Below are positions 15,443-23,763 of a stretch of DNA of 64,000 bases, piece after piece. Under the pieces are notes generated by a model that worked only from the letters and a program-made list of their open reading frames with translations, was not told the origin of the DNA and did not search any database. Each line of letters begins with the position of its first letter. The first letter of the stretch is position 1. The position numbers and the translations under genes were made by a program. Location: the NCBI RefSeq assembly GCF_000504245.1, contig NZ_KI632509.1, positions 2,833,751 to 2,897,750 of the forward strand, read 5' to 3'. Origin of the DNA: Haloechinothrix halophila YIM 93223 (GTDB taxonomy: Bacteria > Actinomycetota > Actinomycetes > Mycobacteriales > Pseudonocardiaceae).

Positions 15443-16318
15443 CTAATGCGTCTTCGCCTGGGATCGCATGCCGATGTGCCAGTGCAGCACACGACGCTCC
15501 GCCAGTGTGAACAGCAGGTTGAACAGGTAGCCGAGGATGCCGAGCAACAACATCCCGGCCCACATGTCGGTGATCGCGAATGTCTGCTGCGCCAGAATCG
15601 TCAGATAGCCGATCCCCTCGGTGGAGGCCAGCATCTCACTGGTGATCATGACGACGAATGCGATCTGCAGACTGACCTGCAGGCCGCTGAGGATCTGGGG
15701 CGCGGCGGCCGGCAAGATCACCTTGAACAGCCGGTCCCTACCAGAGACCCGATAGACCCTTGTCACCTCAGCGAGGACCGGATCAGCCGCCCGCACACCG
15801 TCGAGGGTGGCGATCAGCGTGGCGAACACCGCGCTGAAGGCGATGATCGTCATCTTCATCTCGGGACCGAAACCCAAGACGAGGATGGCGATGGGCACCA
15901 ACGCCACCGGGGGGATCGAGCGCAGGAAGTGCACCAGTGGCTCCAGCGCATGACGGGCAATCCTGACCTGCGCGACCACGACACCAAGGCCAACGCCGAC
16001 GAGACACGACAGCGCGTACCCGACCAGCATGTTACGCAGGCTGGGAATCACATCGGTGAAGAACCGGTCGAACAGCCACAGATCTTGGAACCGGCCGAGG
16101 ATCTCGGCAAGCGGTGGGTAGAACACCAGATCCGCCCTGGCCGAGCCGACCCACCACAGCACGACGATAAGCACCGGCAGCCAGAACTCGATCGCGAACG
16201 ACCGCAGTCGCCGCCTCATGCTGGATGATTCGGACCTGCGAGCAGTCCCAGTGTTGGATGATTCGGACCTGCGAGCAGTCCCAGTGTTGGATGATTCGGA
16301 CCTGCGAGCAGTCCTCAT
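15443..16318 (-). CDS. ABC importer permease with repeat-bearing N-terminus
   Basis: 291 residues if translation starts at ATG 16316-16318, which overlaps the stop of the preceding permease (ATGA). Six membrane segments and the EAA loop (FKVILPAAAPQILSGLQVSL) mark a SsuC/TauC-type permease. Residues 3-33 are nearly three copies of TARRSESSNTG, encoded by a 33-bp tandem repeat, before the normal start-like MRRRLRSFAIEFW. An internal ATG at 16217-16219 would avoid the repeat, but has no evident ribosome site. Confidence 0.88.
   Translation of the reverse strand: MRTARRSESSNTGTARRSESSNTGTARRSESSSMRRRLRSFAIEFWLPVLIVVLWWVGSARADLVFYPPLAEILGRFQDLWLFDRFFTDVIPSLRNMLVGYALSCLVGVGLGVVVAQVRIARHALEPLVHFLRSIPPVALVPIAILVLGFGPEMKMTIIAFSAVFATLIATLDGVRAADPVLAEVTRVYRVSGRDRLFKVILPAAAPQILSGLQVSLQIAFVVMITSEMLASTEGIGYLTILAQQTFAITDMWAGMLLLGILGYLFNLLFTLAERRVLHWHIGMRSQAKTH
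16223..16314. repeat. 33-bp tandem repeat, 2.8 copies
   Basis: Units at 16223-16255, 16256-16288 and 16289-16314 are identical where they overlap. The unit contains GGACCTGCGAGCAGTCC, a possible small hairpin with one bulged base. Length is a multiple of three, so copy-number change would leave the permease frame open and simply add or remove 11 residues. Confidence 0.95.
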
Positions 16319-17136
16319 GCCACCACCTCCCTGCGTACCGAGGGGTGCCAATGCAGCATCCACTTCTCGAATGCCCCGAGCCCGGTGTTGAAGGCGAGCC
16401 CGACGACACCCATCACGAACACCAGCGCATACATCTGGGCGTATAGACCGGCGTTCTGTGCGACGAACAGGTCCCTGCCGATCCCTGGGGCGCCGCCCAC
16501 CAGCTCCGAGACCACGGCGATGACGAAGGCCGCGGCTCCCGCGATACGCACTCCCGTGACGATGAACGCCGCCGCACCCGGCAGCACGATCCGCACCGCG
16601 CGCTGCAGCCGTCCGAACCCGAACGAGCGCGCCGTGTCAAGCAGCACCGGATCGGCGTCGCGCACCCCGGCAACGGTCTGGATCAGCACCGGCCACAGGC
16701 ATCCGTAGAACACCAAGAACACGCCCATCTCCGTGGTCGGCCCGAGAAGTAGCAACACCAGCGGCATGACCACGATCGGTGGGATCGGCTTGAGCACCTC
16801 GATGATCAGCCGTGTGCTCCGGTATACGAAGTCGACGGAGCCAAGCACCACACCGAGCAGCACGCCCGAGAGGACGGCGAGCCCCAAGCCGACAAGGGCG
16901 GTCATCAGCGTCTCGCCCAGAGACGACCAGAAGGTAGCCTCGCCGACGAGCCCGACGAGCCCGCCTGCGATGGCCCCCACAGTGGGAAACGGGCCGCCCG
17001 CGAGCGGGCCGCGAGCGCCCACCTCCCACACGGCCAGGCAGATGAGGACCGCGATCGCCCCCACGACGAGGGCGTTCGAGCCCGCGACGCGTGTCTTACC
17101 CGTGGCCGGGAACCGGCGGATCGAGGTGATGGCCAT
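16315..17136 (-). CDS. ABC importer permease, nitrate/sulfonate/taurine type
   Basis: 273 residues, about six membrane segments, EAA loop RAVRIVLPGAAAFIVTGVRIAG near residue 185. Paralogous to the permease at 15443-16318; both end with a similar LHWH motif (MLHWHPSVRREVV and VLHWHIGMRSQ), so the pair probably works as a heterodimer. Five bases separate it from the binding-protein stop codon. Confidence 0.88.
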   Translation of the reverse strand: MAITSIRRFPATGKTRVAGSNALVVGAIAVLICLAVWEVGARGPLAGGPFPTVGAIAGGLVGLVGEATFWSSLGETLMTALVGLGLAVLSGVLLGVVLGSVDFVYRSTRLIIEVLKPIPPIVVMPLVLLLLGPTTEMGVFLVFYGCLWPVLIQTVAGVRDADPVLLDTARSFGFGRLQRAVRIVLPGAAAFIVTGVRIAGAAAFVIAVVSELVGGAPGIGRDLFVAQNAGLYAQMYALVFVMGVVGLAFNTGLGAFEKWMLHWHPSVRREVVA

Positions 17137-17141
17137 GGCTG

Positions 17142-18155
17142 CTACTGCACCACCAGCGGCTCGAGCTCGGGGACCTCATCCAGGTACCCCAGTTTGACCA
17201 TCTCGTCGGCGGCACGTCGAAGGTCACTGACGGCGACGGAGTCCGGCCAGTACGGCGGGTCACCCGCCTTCAGGATCTTGACCGGGATCTTGGTGATCTC
17301 GGCTGCCTTGGCGTACGCCTCGTCCAGGTTCTCGTTGGCGTAGGTGTTGGCCTTGTGCACCGCGCGCCGGAAGCCGGCAATGACCTCAGGGTTGGCGTCG
17401 ATGAACGACGACGACGCCACCCACAGCCCCACAGCTCCTTCCTTGAAGGTACCGAGGCCCGGGTAGCTGATCACGCGGGCGCCTTGGGACTTCGCCTGCT
17501 CGATGAAGGGGGTCACCTCGCCGATCGCGTCGACACGACCCTTCTGCAGCGCCGGGATCATGTCCTGGAGGCTCAGCGCGATCCACTTCACCGTGGACGG
17601 ATCCCCGCCGTCCTGCTTGACCTCCGAGGCGATGGTGATCTCCATCTGCGCCTTGCGCGCGGGTACGGCTACCACCTTGCCCTCGAGGTCGCGCGGGGAG
17701 GAAATGGGGCTGTCCTCACCGACCAGGACAGCGGTGTCGTCGGCGGGTGTGGTCTTCTTACCGCTGTCGACCCAGTCCTGATAAGCGTTCTCCGGATACC
17801 CGTCCGCCGCGGCGACCGTCTTGAGGTCGATGCCCTGCGTCGCCGCCGTCAGCATCGGCATCGACGGTGTGTAGGCGAACTGGGCCTCGTCACCCTGCAG
17901 TGCCGCCATCGCTCCCGCGGGATTGGGAATCGTCTGCACGCTCACCTCGAGGCCTTCTTCGTCGAAGTACCCCTTGTCGATGCCCAAATGCAGAGCTGCC
18001 GTCGAGCCGATTGGCAGGGCAGCGACGGTGATCTTCTGCTTGCCGCCTGCGCCCTGCTCAACATCGGTCGCATCGGACTGACTCGGTCCGCAGGCCGTTA
18101 GCGCACCCATCGTCACGGCGGCGAGGAGCGCCACGAGTCGGTTGCGTGATCGCAT
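17142..18155 (-). CDS. ABC importer substrate-binding lipoprotein, SsuA/TauA-like
   Basis: 337 residues from ATG 18153-18155, preceded by GAGGAG. Signal peptide MRSRNRLVALLAAVTMGAL with lipobox LTAC (Cys near residue 23). The mature part opens LHLGIDKGYFDEEGLEVSVQ, typical of the NMT1/SsuA family that binds nitrate, sulfonates, taurine or pyrimidine precursors; QDMIPALQKGRVDAIGEV and PGLGTFKEGAVGLWVA follow. A ligand cannot be named. First gene of the operon 18155-14623, divergent from the LysR gene. Confidence 0.88.
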   Translation of the reverse strand: MRSRNRLVALLAAVTMGALTACGPSQSDATDVEQGAGGKQKITVAALPIGSTAALHLGIDKGYFDEEGLEVSVQTIPNPAGAMAALQGDEAQFAYTPSMPMLTAATQGIDLKTVAAADGYPENAYQDWVDSGKKTTPADDTAVLVGEDSPISSPRDLEGKVVAVPARKAQMEITIASEVKQDGGDPSTVKWIALSLQDMIPALQKGRVDAIGEVTPFIEQAKSQGARVISYPGLGTFKEGAVGLWVASSSFIDANPEVIAGFRRAVHKANTYANENLDEAYAKAAEITKIPVKILKAGDPPYWPDSVAVSDLRRAADEMVKLGYLDEVPELEPLVVQ

Positions 18156-18179
18156 CGTTCTCCTCACGGTTCTGTCGTT

Positions 18180-18260
18180 CTCCCGATCCTTCGGGAGCTC
18201 TCGGCTCGCCGACGTGGTGTTACCGAGAACGAAATCGTTGTTACCTGACACGAGCAGTAA
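18180..18260. promoter_or_regulatory. Leader hairpin and operator candidates of the ABC operon
   Basis: CTCCCGA (18180-18186)/TCGGGAG (18191-18197) is a perfect 7-bp hairpin in the probable 5' leader of the binding-protein mRNA. Upstream of it AACGAAATCGTT (18228-18239) is palindromic and flanked by TGTTACC and TTGTTACC, and TTAC-N12-GTAA (18241-18260) resembles a LysR-type half-site pair. The divergent LysR protein is the natural candidate to bind here. Confidence 0.45.
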
Positions 18261-18422
18261 ATCATGTGTTCGGCGTCACTGGAAGAACATGAGCGCGCCG
18301 ATCCGGCCATCAGCCCAGACTATTTTTTGAGGTACTCGGTAGATGCTTCCTATGGGTCAGCTGCCGTCACAACGCCAGGGCAGCGTTTGACGTCGACCAC
18401 CGGTATGGCGTAATTGTGCGCT

Positions 18423-19295
18423 GTGGAGCGCCGTCAGCTCGAGTACTTCCTCGCCGTCATCGATCACGGCGGCTTCACCGCGGCCGCGAACGCTCTCCAT
18501 GTGGCACAGCCATCGCTGTCACACTCCATCAAGGTGCTCGAGCGCGAGCTCGGCGCCGAGCTCTTCCATCGGCTGCCAAGGGGTGTGCGCCTGACCGCGG
18601 CAGGCGAGGCACTCATCGCGTCCGCACGACGAACCCTGCGGGAGATGGAGACAGCACGCGCGTCCGTGCGCGATGTCGCGGGGCTCGTGGCAGGCAGGCT
18701 CGACCTGGTCAGCCTTCCCACTCTCGCACTCGATCCGCTGGCCGACGTCATCGGCAGGTTCCGGCGGAAGTACCCGGCGGTTCAGGTCCGCCTCGAACAG
18801 TCCGAGTTGGGCGACGACGTGCGCGAAGCGATCCGTACCGGCGCCGCTGAACTAGGCCTCGCTGATGCGTCACCGAGAGCGATCGACGAGCTGGAGAGCA
18901 GGCAGATCGGTACGCAAGAACTCGTCGTCACCCTGCCACCTGGCAGCCCCTCCCCGCGTGACGGCAGGATTGGCATCGAAGACTTGCTCACCAAGAACCT
19001 CGTCACCGGGTTCTCGGGCACCCTGGTGCGCGACCTGCTCGCCGCCGAGGCCGAACGACGCGGCATCGACCTCAATGTGGTCGTGGAAGTCGGTCATCGC
19101 GAGTCCGCACTGCACCTCGTTGTCGCGGGTGCGGGATGCGCCGTGCTGCCGAGGCCGCTGGCACGGGTCGCCGAGCTGGAAGGTGCCGTGCTCGCCTCCG
19201 TCGAGCCGGTCCTCGAAAGGGATATCCACCTGATTCGCAGGCCAGGGCCACTGTCGCCGGCCGCACGTGGGTTCCTCGATCTGCTACTCGACTGA
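18423..19295 (+). CDS. LysR-family transcriptional regulator
   Basis: 290 residues from GTG 18423; MERRQLEYFLAVIDHGGFTAAANALHVAQPSLSHSIKVLERELG is the winged helix (quoted in part: FTAAANALHVAQPSLSHSIK). Effector domain from about residue 90 (GRLDLVSLPTLALDPL). There is no ribosome site; a TATGGC/GTAATT stretch just before the start suggests a leaderless mRNA. Divergent from the importer operon, which it likely controls. A TTG at 18414 in the same frame is an alternative start. Confidence 0.87.
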   Translation: MERRQLEYFLAVIDHGGFTAAANALHVAQPSLSHSIKVLERELGAELFHRLPRGVRLTAAGEALIASARRTLREMETARASVRDVAGLVAGRLDLVSLPTLALDPLADVIGRFRRKYPAVQVRLEQSELGDDVREAIRTGAAELGLADASPRAIDELESRQIGTQELVVTLPPGSPSPRDGRIGIEDLLTKNLVTGFSGTLVRDLLAAEAERRGIDLNVVVEVGHRESALHLVVAGAGCAVLPRPLARVAELEGAVLASVEPVLERDIHLIRRPGPLSPAARGFLDLLLD

Positions 19296-19340
19296 GCACG
19301 GCACATCGAGCGTGCTCGGCCGGTTCATGGCTGGGTCCGT

Positions 19341-22300
19341 TCAGACCTCGTCTGCACCGGTTCTGACCAGGTTGCGCAGCCCTTCCAGCGCCACCGCCAC
19401 CATCGGCACATCCACCGCGGGCGCTGCGCGGAGCTCGTCGATCGTCTGCCGGTGCAACGCCAGCCGGTCCGCATTGCGCCGCAACCACTCGTGCGTGGCC
19501 TGCTCGGGCGCGACCGAGTGTTCGGCGCCGGCCATCACCGCCATGGTCAGCCGCCGTTGCACCGTGGCCAACTCGCCACGCAGCGAAGCCTTGCCGAGGA
19601 TGCTCCAGTGGTCGTCGGTGGCCAACTCGGCAGTCTGGCCGCGCAGCCACCGCAGGTCCAGCCATTCGCCGAGGGCGAAGTACACCGCCGCCAGCCATTC
19701 GAGGTCGCGGCCTGCCGATCCGGCCAGCTCGACGACGTCGAGGCTGATCGCCTGCACCCGCAGCAGCGCGACCGACTCCGCTAGGTCGGCAGGCGCGCCG
19801 GCGTCGACGAGCTCGGTGATGCGCCGCTCCAACTCGTCGTACTGGCCGTGTTGCAGCAGTACCGGCAGCCGCCTGCCGAGCAGCTCGACCCCCGGCCGCA
19901 GCCGCCGTATCTCATCGGCCGGATACACCCGGCCGCGATGGCGCAGCAGCCACAGCCCGACCTGCTCGACGACGCGGCGGATCTCGATCAGGGCGCGGAC
20001 CTGCACGTCCGCGTGCGTAGCGACGTCGAGCCGGTCGATGGCCGCCCACAGCTCGGGCAGGCCGAGCAGGTCGCGGGCGGCGACGTATCCGAACACGGCG
20101 CGACGCTCTGGCTCCCCCGTCAGCTGCATGAGTCGCAGCAGCAGGCCGGAACCCATATGGTTGAACAGCTCGTTGACCAGCGCGGTCGTGGCGATCTCGC
20201 GGCGCAGCGGATGCGTGCCGATCTCCTCGGCGAACTCGTCGCGCAGCCGGGGCGGCAGGTAACCGGCCACCGAGGCGGCGCTGGAGGGGTCGTCCGGTAC
20301 GTCGGAGTCGAGCAACCGCCGCTTGACCTCGTTCTTGCTCACCGCCAGCACCACCGCGATCTCCGGCCGGGTCAGCCCTAGCCCCGCGGCCTGCCGCTGC
20401 GCGAGCGTCTCGTCGTCGGGCAGGAACTCCAGTTCCCTGTCGAGCAGGCCCTCCGCCTCGACCTGCCGCATCACCTGGGTATGCCGGTCGAGGGTGAGCC
20501 CGCCGAGGGTCTCGGTGACACTGATCGCCTGGGCCTGCGCATAGTTGCCCGCGAGAACCAGCGCCGCGACCTCGTCGGCGACATCGGCGAGCAGCCGGTC
20601 GCGCTGCTGCCGGTTCAGCCTGCCTGCCGCGACCGCCGCGTCCAGCAGGATCTTGATGTTGACCTCGCGGTCGGAGGTGTCCACCCCGGCCGAGTTGTCG
20701 ATGAAGTCGGTGTTCACGCGCCCGCCCGCGAGCGCGTACTCGATCCGCGCCGGCTGAGTGAGGCCGAGGTTGCCACCTTCTGCCACCACCCGCGCGCGCA
20801 GCTGCGCGGCGTCGATCCGCACGCCATCGTTGGCGCGGTCACCCACCTGGACGTGCAGCTCATCGGCGGCCTTGATGTAAGTGCCGATGCCGCCGTTGAA
20901 CAGCAGGTCGACCGGCGCCCGCAGGATCGCCTTGATCAACTCGTCCGCCGGTAGCTGGTCCGCTGTGACGCCCAGCGCCGTACGCACCTGCGGGGACAGC
21001 GGCACTGACTTGGCCGACCTGCGGAAGACCCCACCACCAGGTGAGATCACCGTGGCGTCGTAGTCGTCCCAGGACGAGCGTGGCAGCTCGAACAGCCGTC
21101 TGCGCTCGGCGTACGAGGTCGCGGGATCGGGGTCGGGATCGAGGAAGATGTGCCGGTGGTCGAACGCGGCGACCAGCCGGATGCGGTCGCTGGCCAGCAT
21201 GCCGTTGCCGAAGACGTCCCCTGCCATGTCCCCGATACCCGCCACCGTGAACTCGTCGCGCGCCGGGTCGATGCCCAGCTCGCCGGAGTGCCTGCGCACC
21301 GACTCCCACACGCCACGAGCGGTGATACCGAGCGCCTTGTGGTCGTAGCCGGTCGCACCGCCGGAGGCGAAGGCGTCGGAGAGCCAGAAGCCGTACTCGG
21401 CGGCGATCGAGTTCGCCAGGTCGGAGAACGTGGCTGTGCCTTTGTCTGCGGCTACCACCAGGTAGGAGTCCGCCCCGTCGTGGCAGACCACGTCCGGCGG
21501 CGAAACCACATCGCCCGCGACCCGGTTGTCGGTGACATCGAGCAGACCACGGATGAACATCGCGTAGCAGGCCCGCACCTCCGCGCCCAGTTCAGCGGCA
21601 TCGGCCTGCGAGGGAGGCCGCTTCACCACGAACGCGCCCTTGGCGCCGTGCGGCACGATCACCGCGTTCTTCACCCGCTGTGCCTTCATCAAGCCGAGGA
21701 CCTCGGTGCGGAAGTCCTCCGGCCGGTCCGACCACCGGATGCCGCCACGGGCCACCCTGGCAACACGCAGATGCAGACCCTCCACCCGGGGCGAGTACAC
21801 GAAGGTCTCCACCGCGGGCCGCGGTTGCGGCAGCAGTACCAGCCTCTCCGGCGCCAGCTTGAGCACCAGCCACGGTTTCGGGTCACCGTCGGGGTCTCGC
21901 TGGTAGTAGTTGGTGCGCACGACACTGGTGAGCACGTCGAGCAGCGCGCGCAGCATGCGGTCCTCGCTGAGCGTGTCCACCTCGTCCAGCGCCCGTTCCA
22001 CCGCCTCCCTGGCTGTCTCGGCGGCAGCGGCAGCCATTCCGGGGGTGAAGCGCGCGTGGAACAGCGCGACGAGCAACTGGGCAACCCGCGGGTGGGCCAC
22101 CAGCGTGCGCTGCGCGTAGGCCTGCCCGAAGGTGGTGCCCGCCTGCCGGAGGTAGGCATACGCGGCGCGTAGCACGCCGACCTCGCGCCAGCTCAGCCTC
22201 GCCTTGAGCACGAGCTGGTTGAAGCCGTCGTCGTCCGCCGCACCTTCCCACACCGCGGTGAACGCCGCGGCGGCGAGCGCGGCCACCGCCGGATCGCTGA

Positions 22301-22730
22301 GCAGCGCGACATCGCGAGGTACCAGCCGGAACTCCTCGAGCGCCATCGCTCGCGCGTCAAGGGGACGCACGTCAAACGAGCGGTGCGCGGCGATGCGCAG
22401 GCCGAAGTTCTCCAGCACCGGGAAGACGTCGGCCAGCAGCGCTGGGGCCGGACTGGCCCACACCAGCACCAGCCTGGCATCATCGTCGGGCTCCCCGCTT
22501 TCGGTCGCGCGCGCCCTGATCAGCCGTAGCAGTGGCGAAGTCTGCTCGAGGTAGTCCTCAAGCGCCGCGACGCAGGCGACCGCGAGACCCGGCTGGTGGT
22601 CCTCAGTGAAGCCGGCCGAGAACCCGTCGGCATATCGGGCGAACAGCCGCTTGGCCGCTGGTGGACCGTGGCGGTCAACCAGCCCGGCGCGGAACTCGTC
22701 CAACCAGGTCTGCGTCGCGAGCACAGCCAT
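19341..22730 (-). CDS. gdh: NAD-specific glutamate dehydrogenase, short form
   Basis: 1129 residues from ATG 22728-22730 (GGAGGG ribosome site). The catalytic part is intact: FVYSPRVEGLHLR, ARGGIRWSDRPEDFRTEVLGLMKAQ, KNAVIVPHGAKGAFVVK, then AGIGDMAGDVFGNGMLAS for NAD, FLDPDPDPATSYAERRRLF, GGIGTYIKA and RVVAEGGNLGLTQPARIEYA. This is the large GDH2 family first found in Streptomyces clavuligerus. Its usual length is about 1600 residues; the N-terminal ACT-like/PAS-like regulatory part of some 450-500 residues is absent. It oxidises glutamate to 2-oxoglutarate and ammonia. Stand-alone gene. Confidence 0.9.
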   Translation of the reverse strand: MAVLATQTWLDEFRAGLVDRHGPPAAKRLFARYADGFSAGFTEDHQPGLAVACVAALEDYLEQTSPLLRLIRARATESGEPDDDARLVLVWASPAPALLADVFPVLENFGLRIAAHRSFDVRPLDARAMALEEFRLVPRDVALLSDPAVAALAAAAFTAVWEGAADDDGFNQLVLKARLSWREVGVLRAAYAYLRQAGTTFGQAYAQRTLVAHPRVAQLLVALFHARFTPGMAAAAAETAREAVERALDEVDTLSEDRMLRALLDVLTSVVRTNYYQRDPDGDPKPWLVLKLAPERLVLLPQPRPAVETFVYSPRVEGLHLRVARVARGGIRWSDRPEDFRTEVLGLMKAQRVKNAVIVPHGAKGAFVVKRPPSQADAAELGAEVRACYAMFIRGLLDVTDNRVAGDVVSPPDVVCHDGADSYLVVAADKGTATFSDLANSIAAEYGFWLSDAFASGGATGYDHKALGITARGVWESVRRHSGELGIDPARDEFTVAGIGDMAGDVFGNGMLASDRIRLVAAFDHRHIFLDPDPDPATSYAERRRLFELPRSSWDDYDATVISPGGGVFRRSAKSVPLSPQVRTALGVTADQLPADELIKAILRAPVDLLFNGGIGTYIKAADELHVQVGDRANDGVRIDAAQLRARVVAEGGNLGLTQPARIEYALAGGRVNTDFIDNSAGVDTSDREVNIKILLDAAVAAGRLNRQQRDRLLADVADEVAALVLAGNYAQAQAISVTETLGGLTLDRHTQVMRQVEAEGLLDRELEFLPDDETLAQRQAAGLGLTRPEIAVVLAVSKNEVKRRLLDSDVPDDPSSAASVAGYLPPRLRDEFAEEIGTHPLRREIATTALVNELFNHMGSGLLLRLMQLTGEPERRAVFGYVAARDLLGLPELWAAIDRLDVATHADVQVRALIEIRRVVEQVGLWLLRHRGRVYPADEIRRLRPGVELLGRRLPVLLQHGQYDELERRITELVDAGAPADLAESVALLRVQAISLDVVELAGSAGRDLEWLAAVYFALGEWLDLRWLRGQTAELATDDHWSILGKASLRGELATVQRRLTMAVMAGAEHSVAPEQATHEWLRRNADRLALHRQTIDELRAAPAVDVPMVAVALEGLRNLVRTGADEV

Positions 22731-22916
22731 CGCGATCCCTCCACCCGGAGCCGGTAAGGGCCCCTCGAGTCTAAACCCGAAGAACCGTGCTCGTGCTGCT
22801 GAGCGAGGGTGAGCGATAGACAGCATCTATTCAATACCTCGAAAACTGGTCTTTGTGCTGTCCATTCGATCGCGATGCAATTGGTCGCGCAGGTATCTAC
22901 TCGACTGGAGGTCTCC

Positions 22917-23753
22917 GTGACGACCAAGCTCGTACTCCTCGGTACGGCGGGCGGCCCGACGCCGCGCGGCAGCCGCTTCGCCCCATCGCAGGTCGTGATG
23001 GTCGACGGAGCCGCTTACGTCTTCGACTGCGGTAACGGGGTCGCCCACCAGTTGGCGCGGGCTGGTATCCCGTTCTCCGCCATTCGCGCGGTATTCATTA
23101 CCCACAACCACTCCGATCACAACGCCGATGTCGGCACCCTGATGCTGCTCGGCTGGTCCGGACTGAGGCCGCCGGTGCGCATCTACGGGCCAGCACCGCT
23201 TGGCGCGATGGTCAAGCAGTTGTTCGACGCCCACCGCTATGACATCGACCTCAGGGTCGACGACGAGGGCCGCGAACCGCTGCCCGGCCTTGTCGAGGTC
23301 AACGAGATCAACGAGGGAGGCGTGGTCTACCGCGACGAGCACGTCACCGTCACCTCGACGCTGGTCGACCATCCACCCGTACATCCCGCGTTCGGTTACC
23401 GCATCGACTCGGCGGAGAGGTCGATCGTGGTTTCCGGGGACACTCGGCCGTGCGACAACCTGGTCACGTTGGCCCGCGGCGCGGACGTGCTGGTCCACGA
23501 GACCATGCACGTACCCGCTATCGACGCGATGCTGGCCACACACAACGGCACCCGGGTCCGCGAGCACCTGCTGGCCAGCCACACCTACTCCGATGAGGTG
23601 GGCGAGGTGGCCGAGCGGGCGGGGGTTCCGGTACTGGTCCTGTCGCATCTGACGCCCTCCGACGGCTCGGTGGACGACGAGACCTGGCGGCGCGAGGCCG
23701 AGAAGGGCTACCGCGGGCGTGTGGTCGTCGGCCACGACCTGCAGGAGATCTGA
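22917..23753 (+). CDS. MBL-fold hydrolase, RNase Z-like
   Basis: 278 residues from GTG 22917 with GGAGG five bases upstream. FITHNHSDHNAD carries the full HxHxDH metal motif (H63, H65, D67, H68), SGDT and VLVHETMH and LSHLTPSD supply the other ligands. Related to RNase Z/arylsulfatase-like proteins but lacking the RNase Z exosite, so more likely a small-molecule hydrolase. First gene of the homoprotocatechuate operon, 10 bp before the FAH-RraA gene. Distant paralogue at 47946-49040, which also sits in an aromatic operon. Confidence 0.85.
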   Translation: MTTKLVLLGTAGGPTPRGSRFAPSQVVMVDGAAYVFDCGNGVAHQLARAGIPFSAIRAVFITHNHSDHNADVGTLMLLGWSGLRPPVRIYGPAPLGAMVKQLFDAHRYDIDLRVDDEGREPLPGLVEVNEINEGGVVYRDEHVTVTSTLVDHPPVHPAFGYRIDSAERSIVVSGDTRPCDNLVTLARGADVLVHETMHVPAIDAMLATHNGTRVREHLLASHTYSDEVGEVAERAGVPVLVLSHLTPSDGSVDDETWRREAEKGYRGRVVVGHDLQEI

Positions 23754-23763
23754 GGAGGCCAGT

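Noticed and set aside
16223-16314. CRISPR array
   Set aside because: The units are contiguous without spacers and form coding sequence.
22731-22916. Missing N-terminal part of glutamate dehydrogenase upstream
   Set aside because: Only 186 bp to the next gene and no frame with family resemblance, so a simple frameshift cannot explain the short protein.
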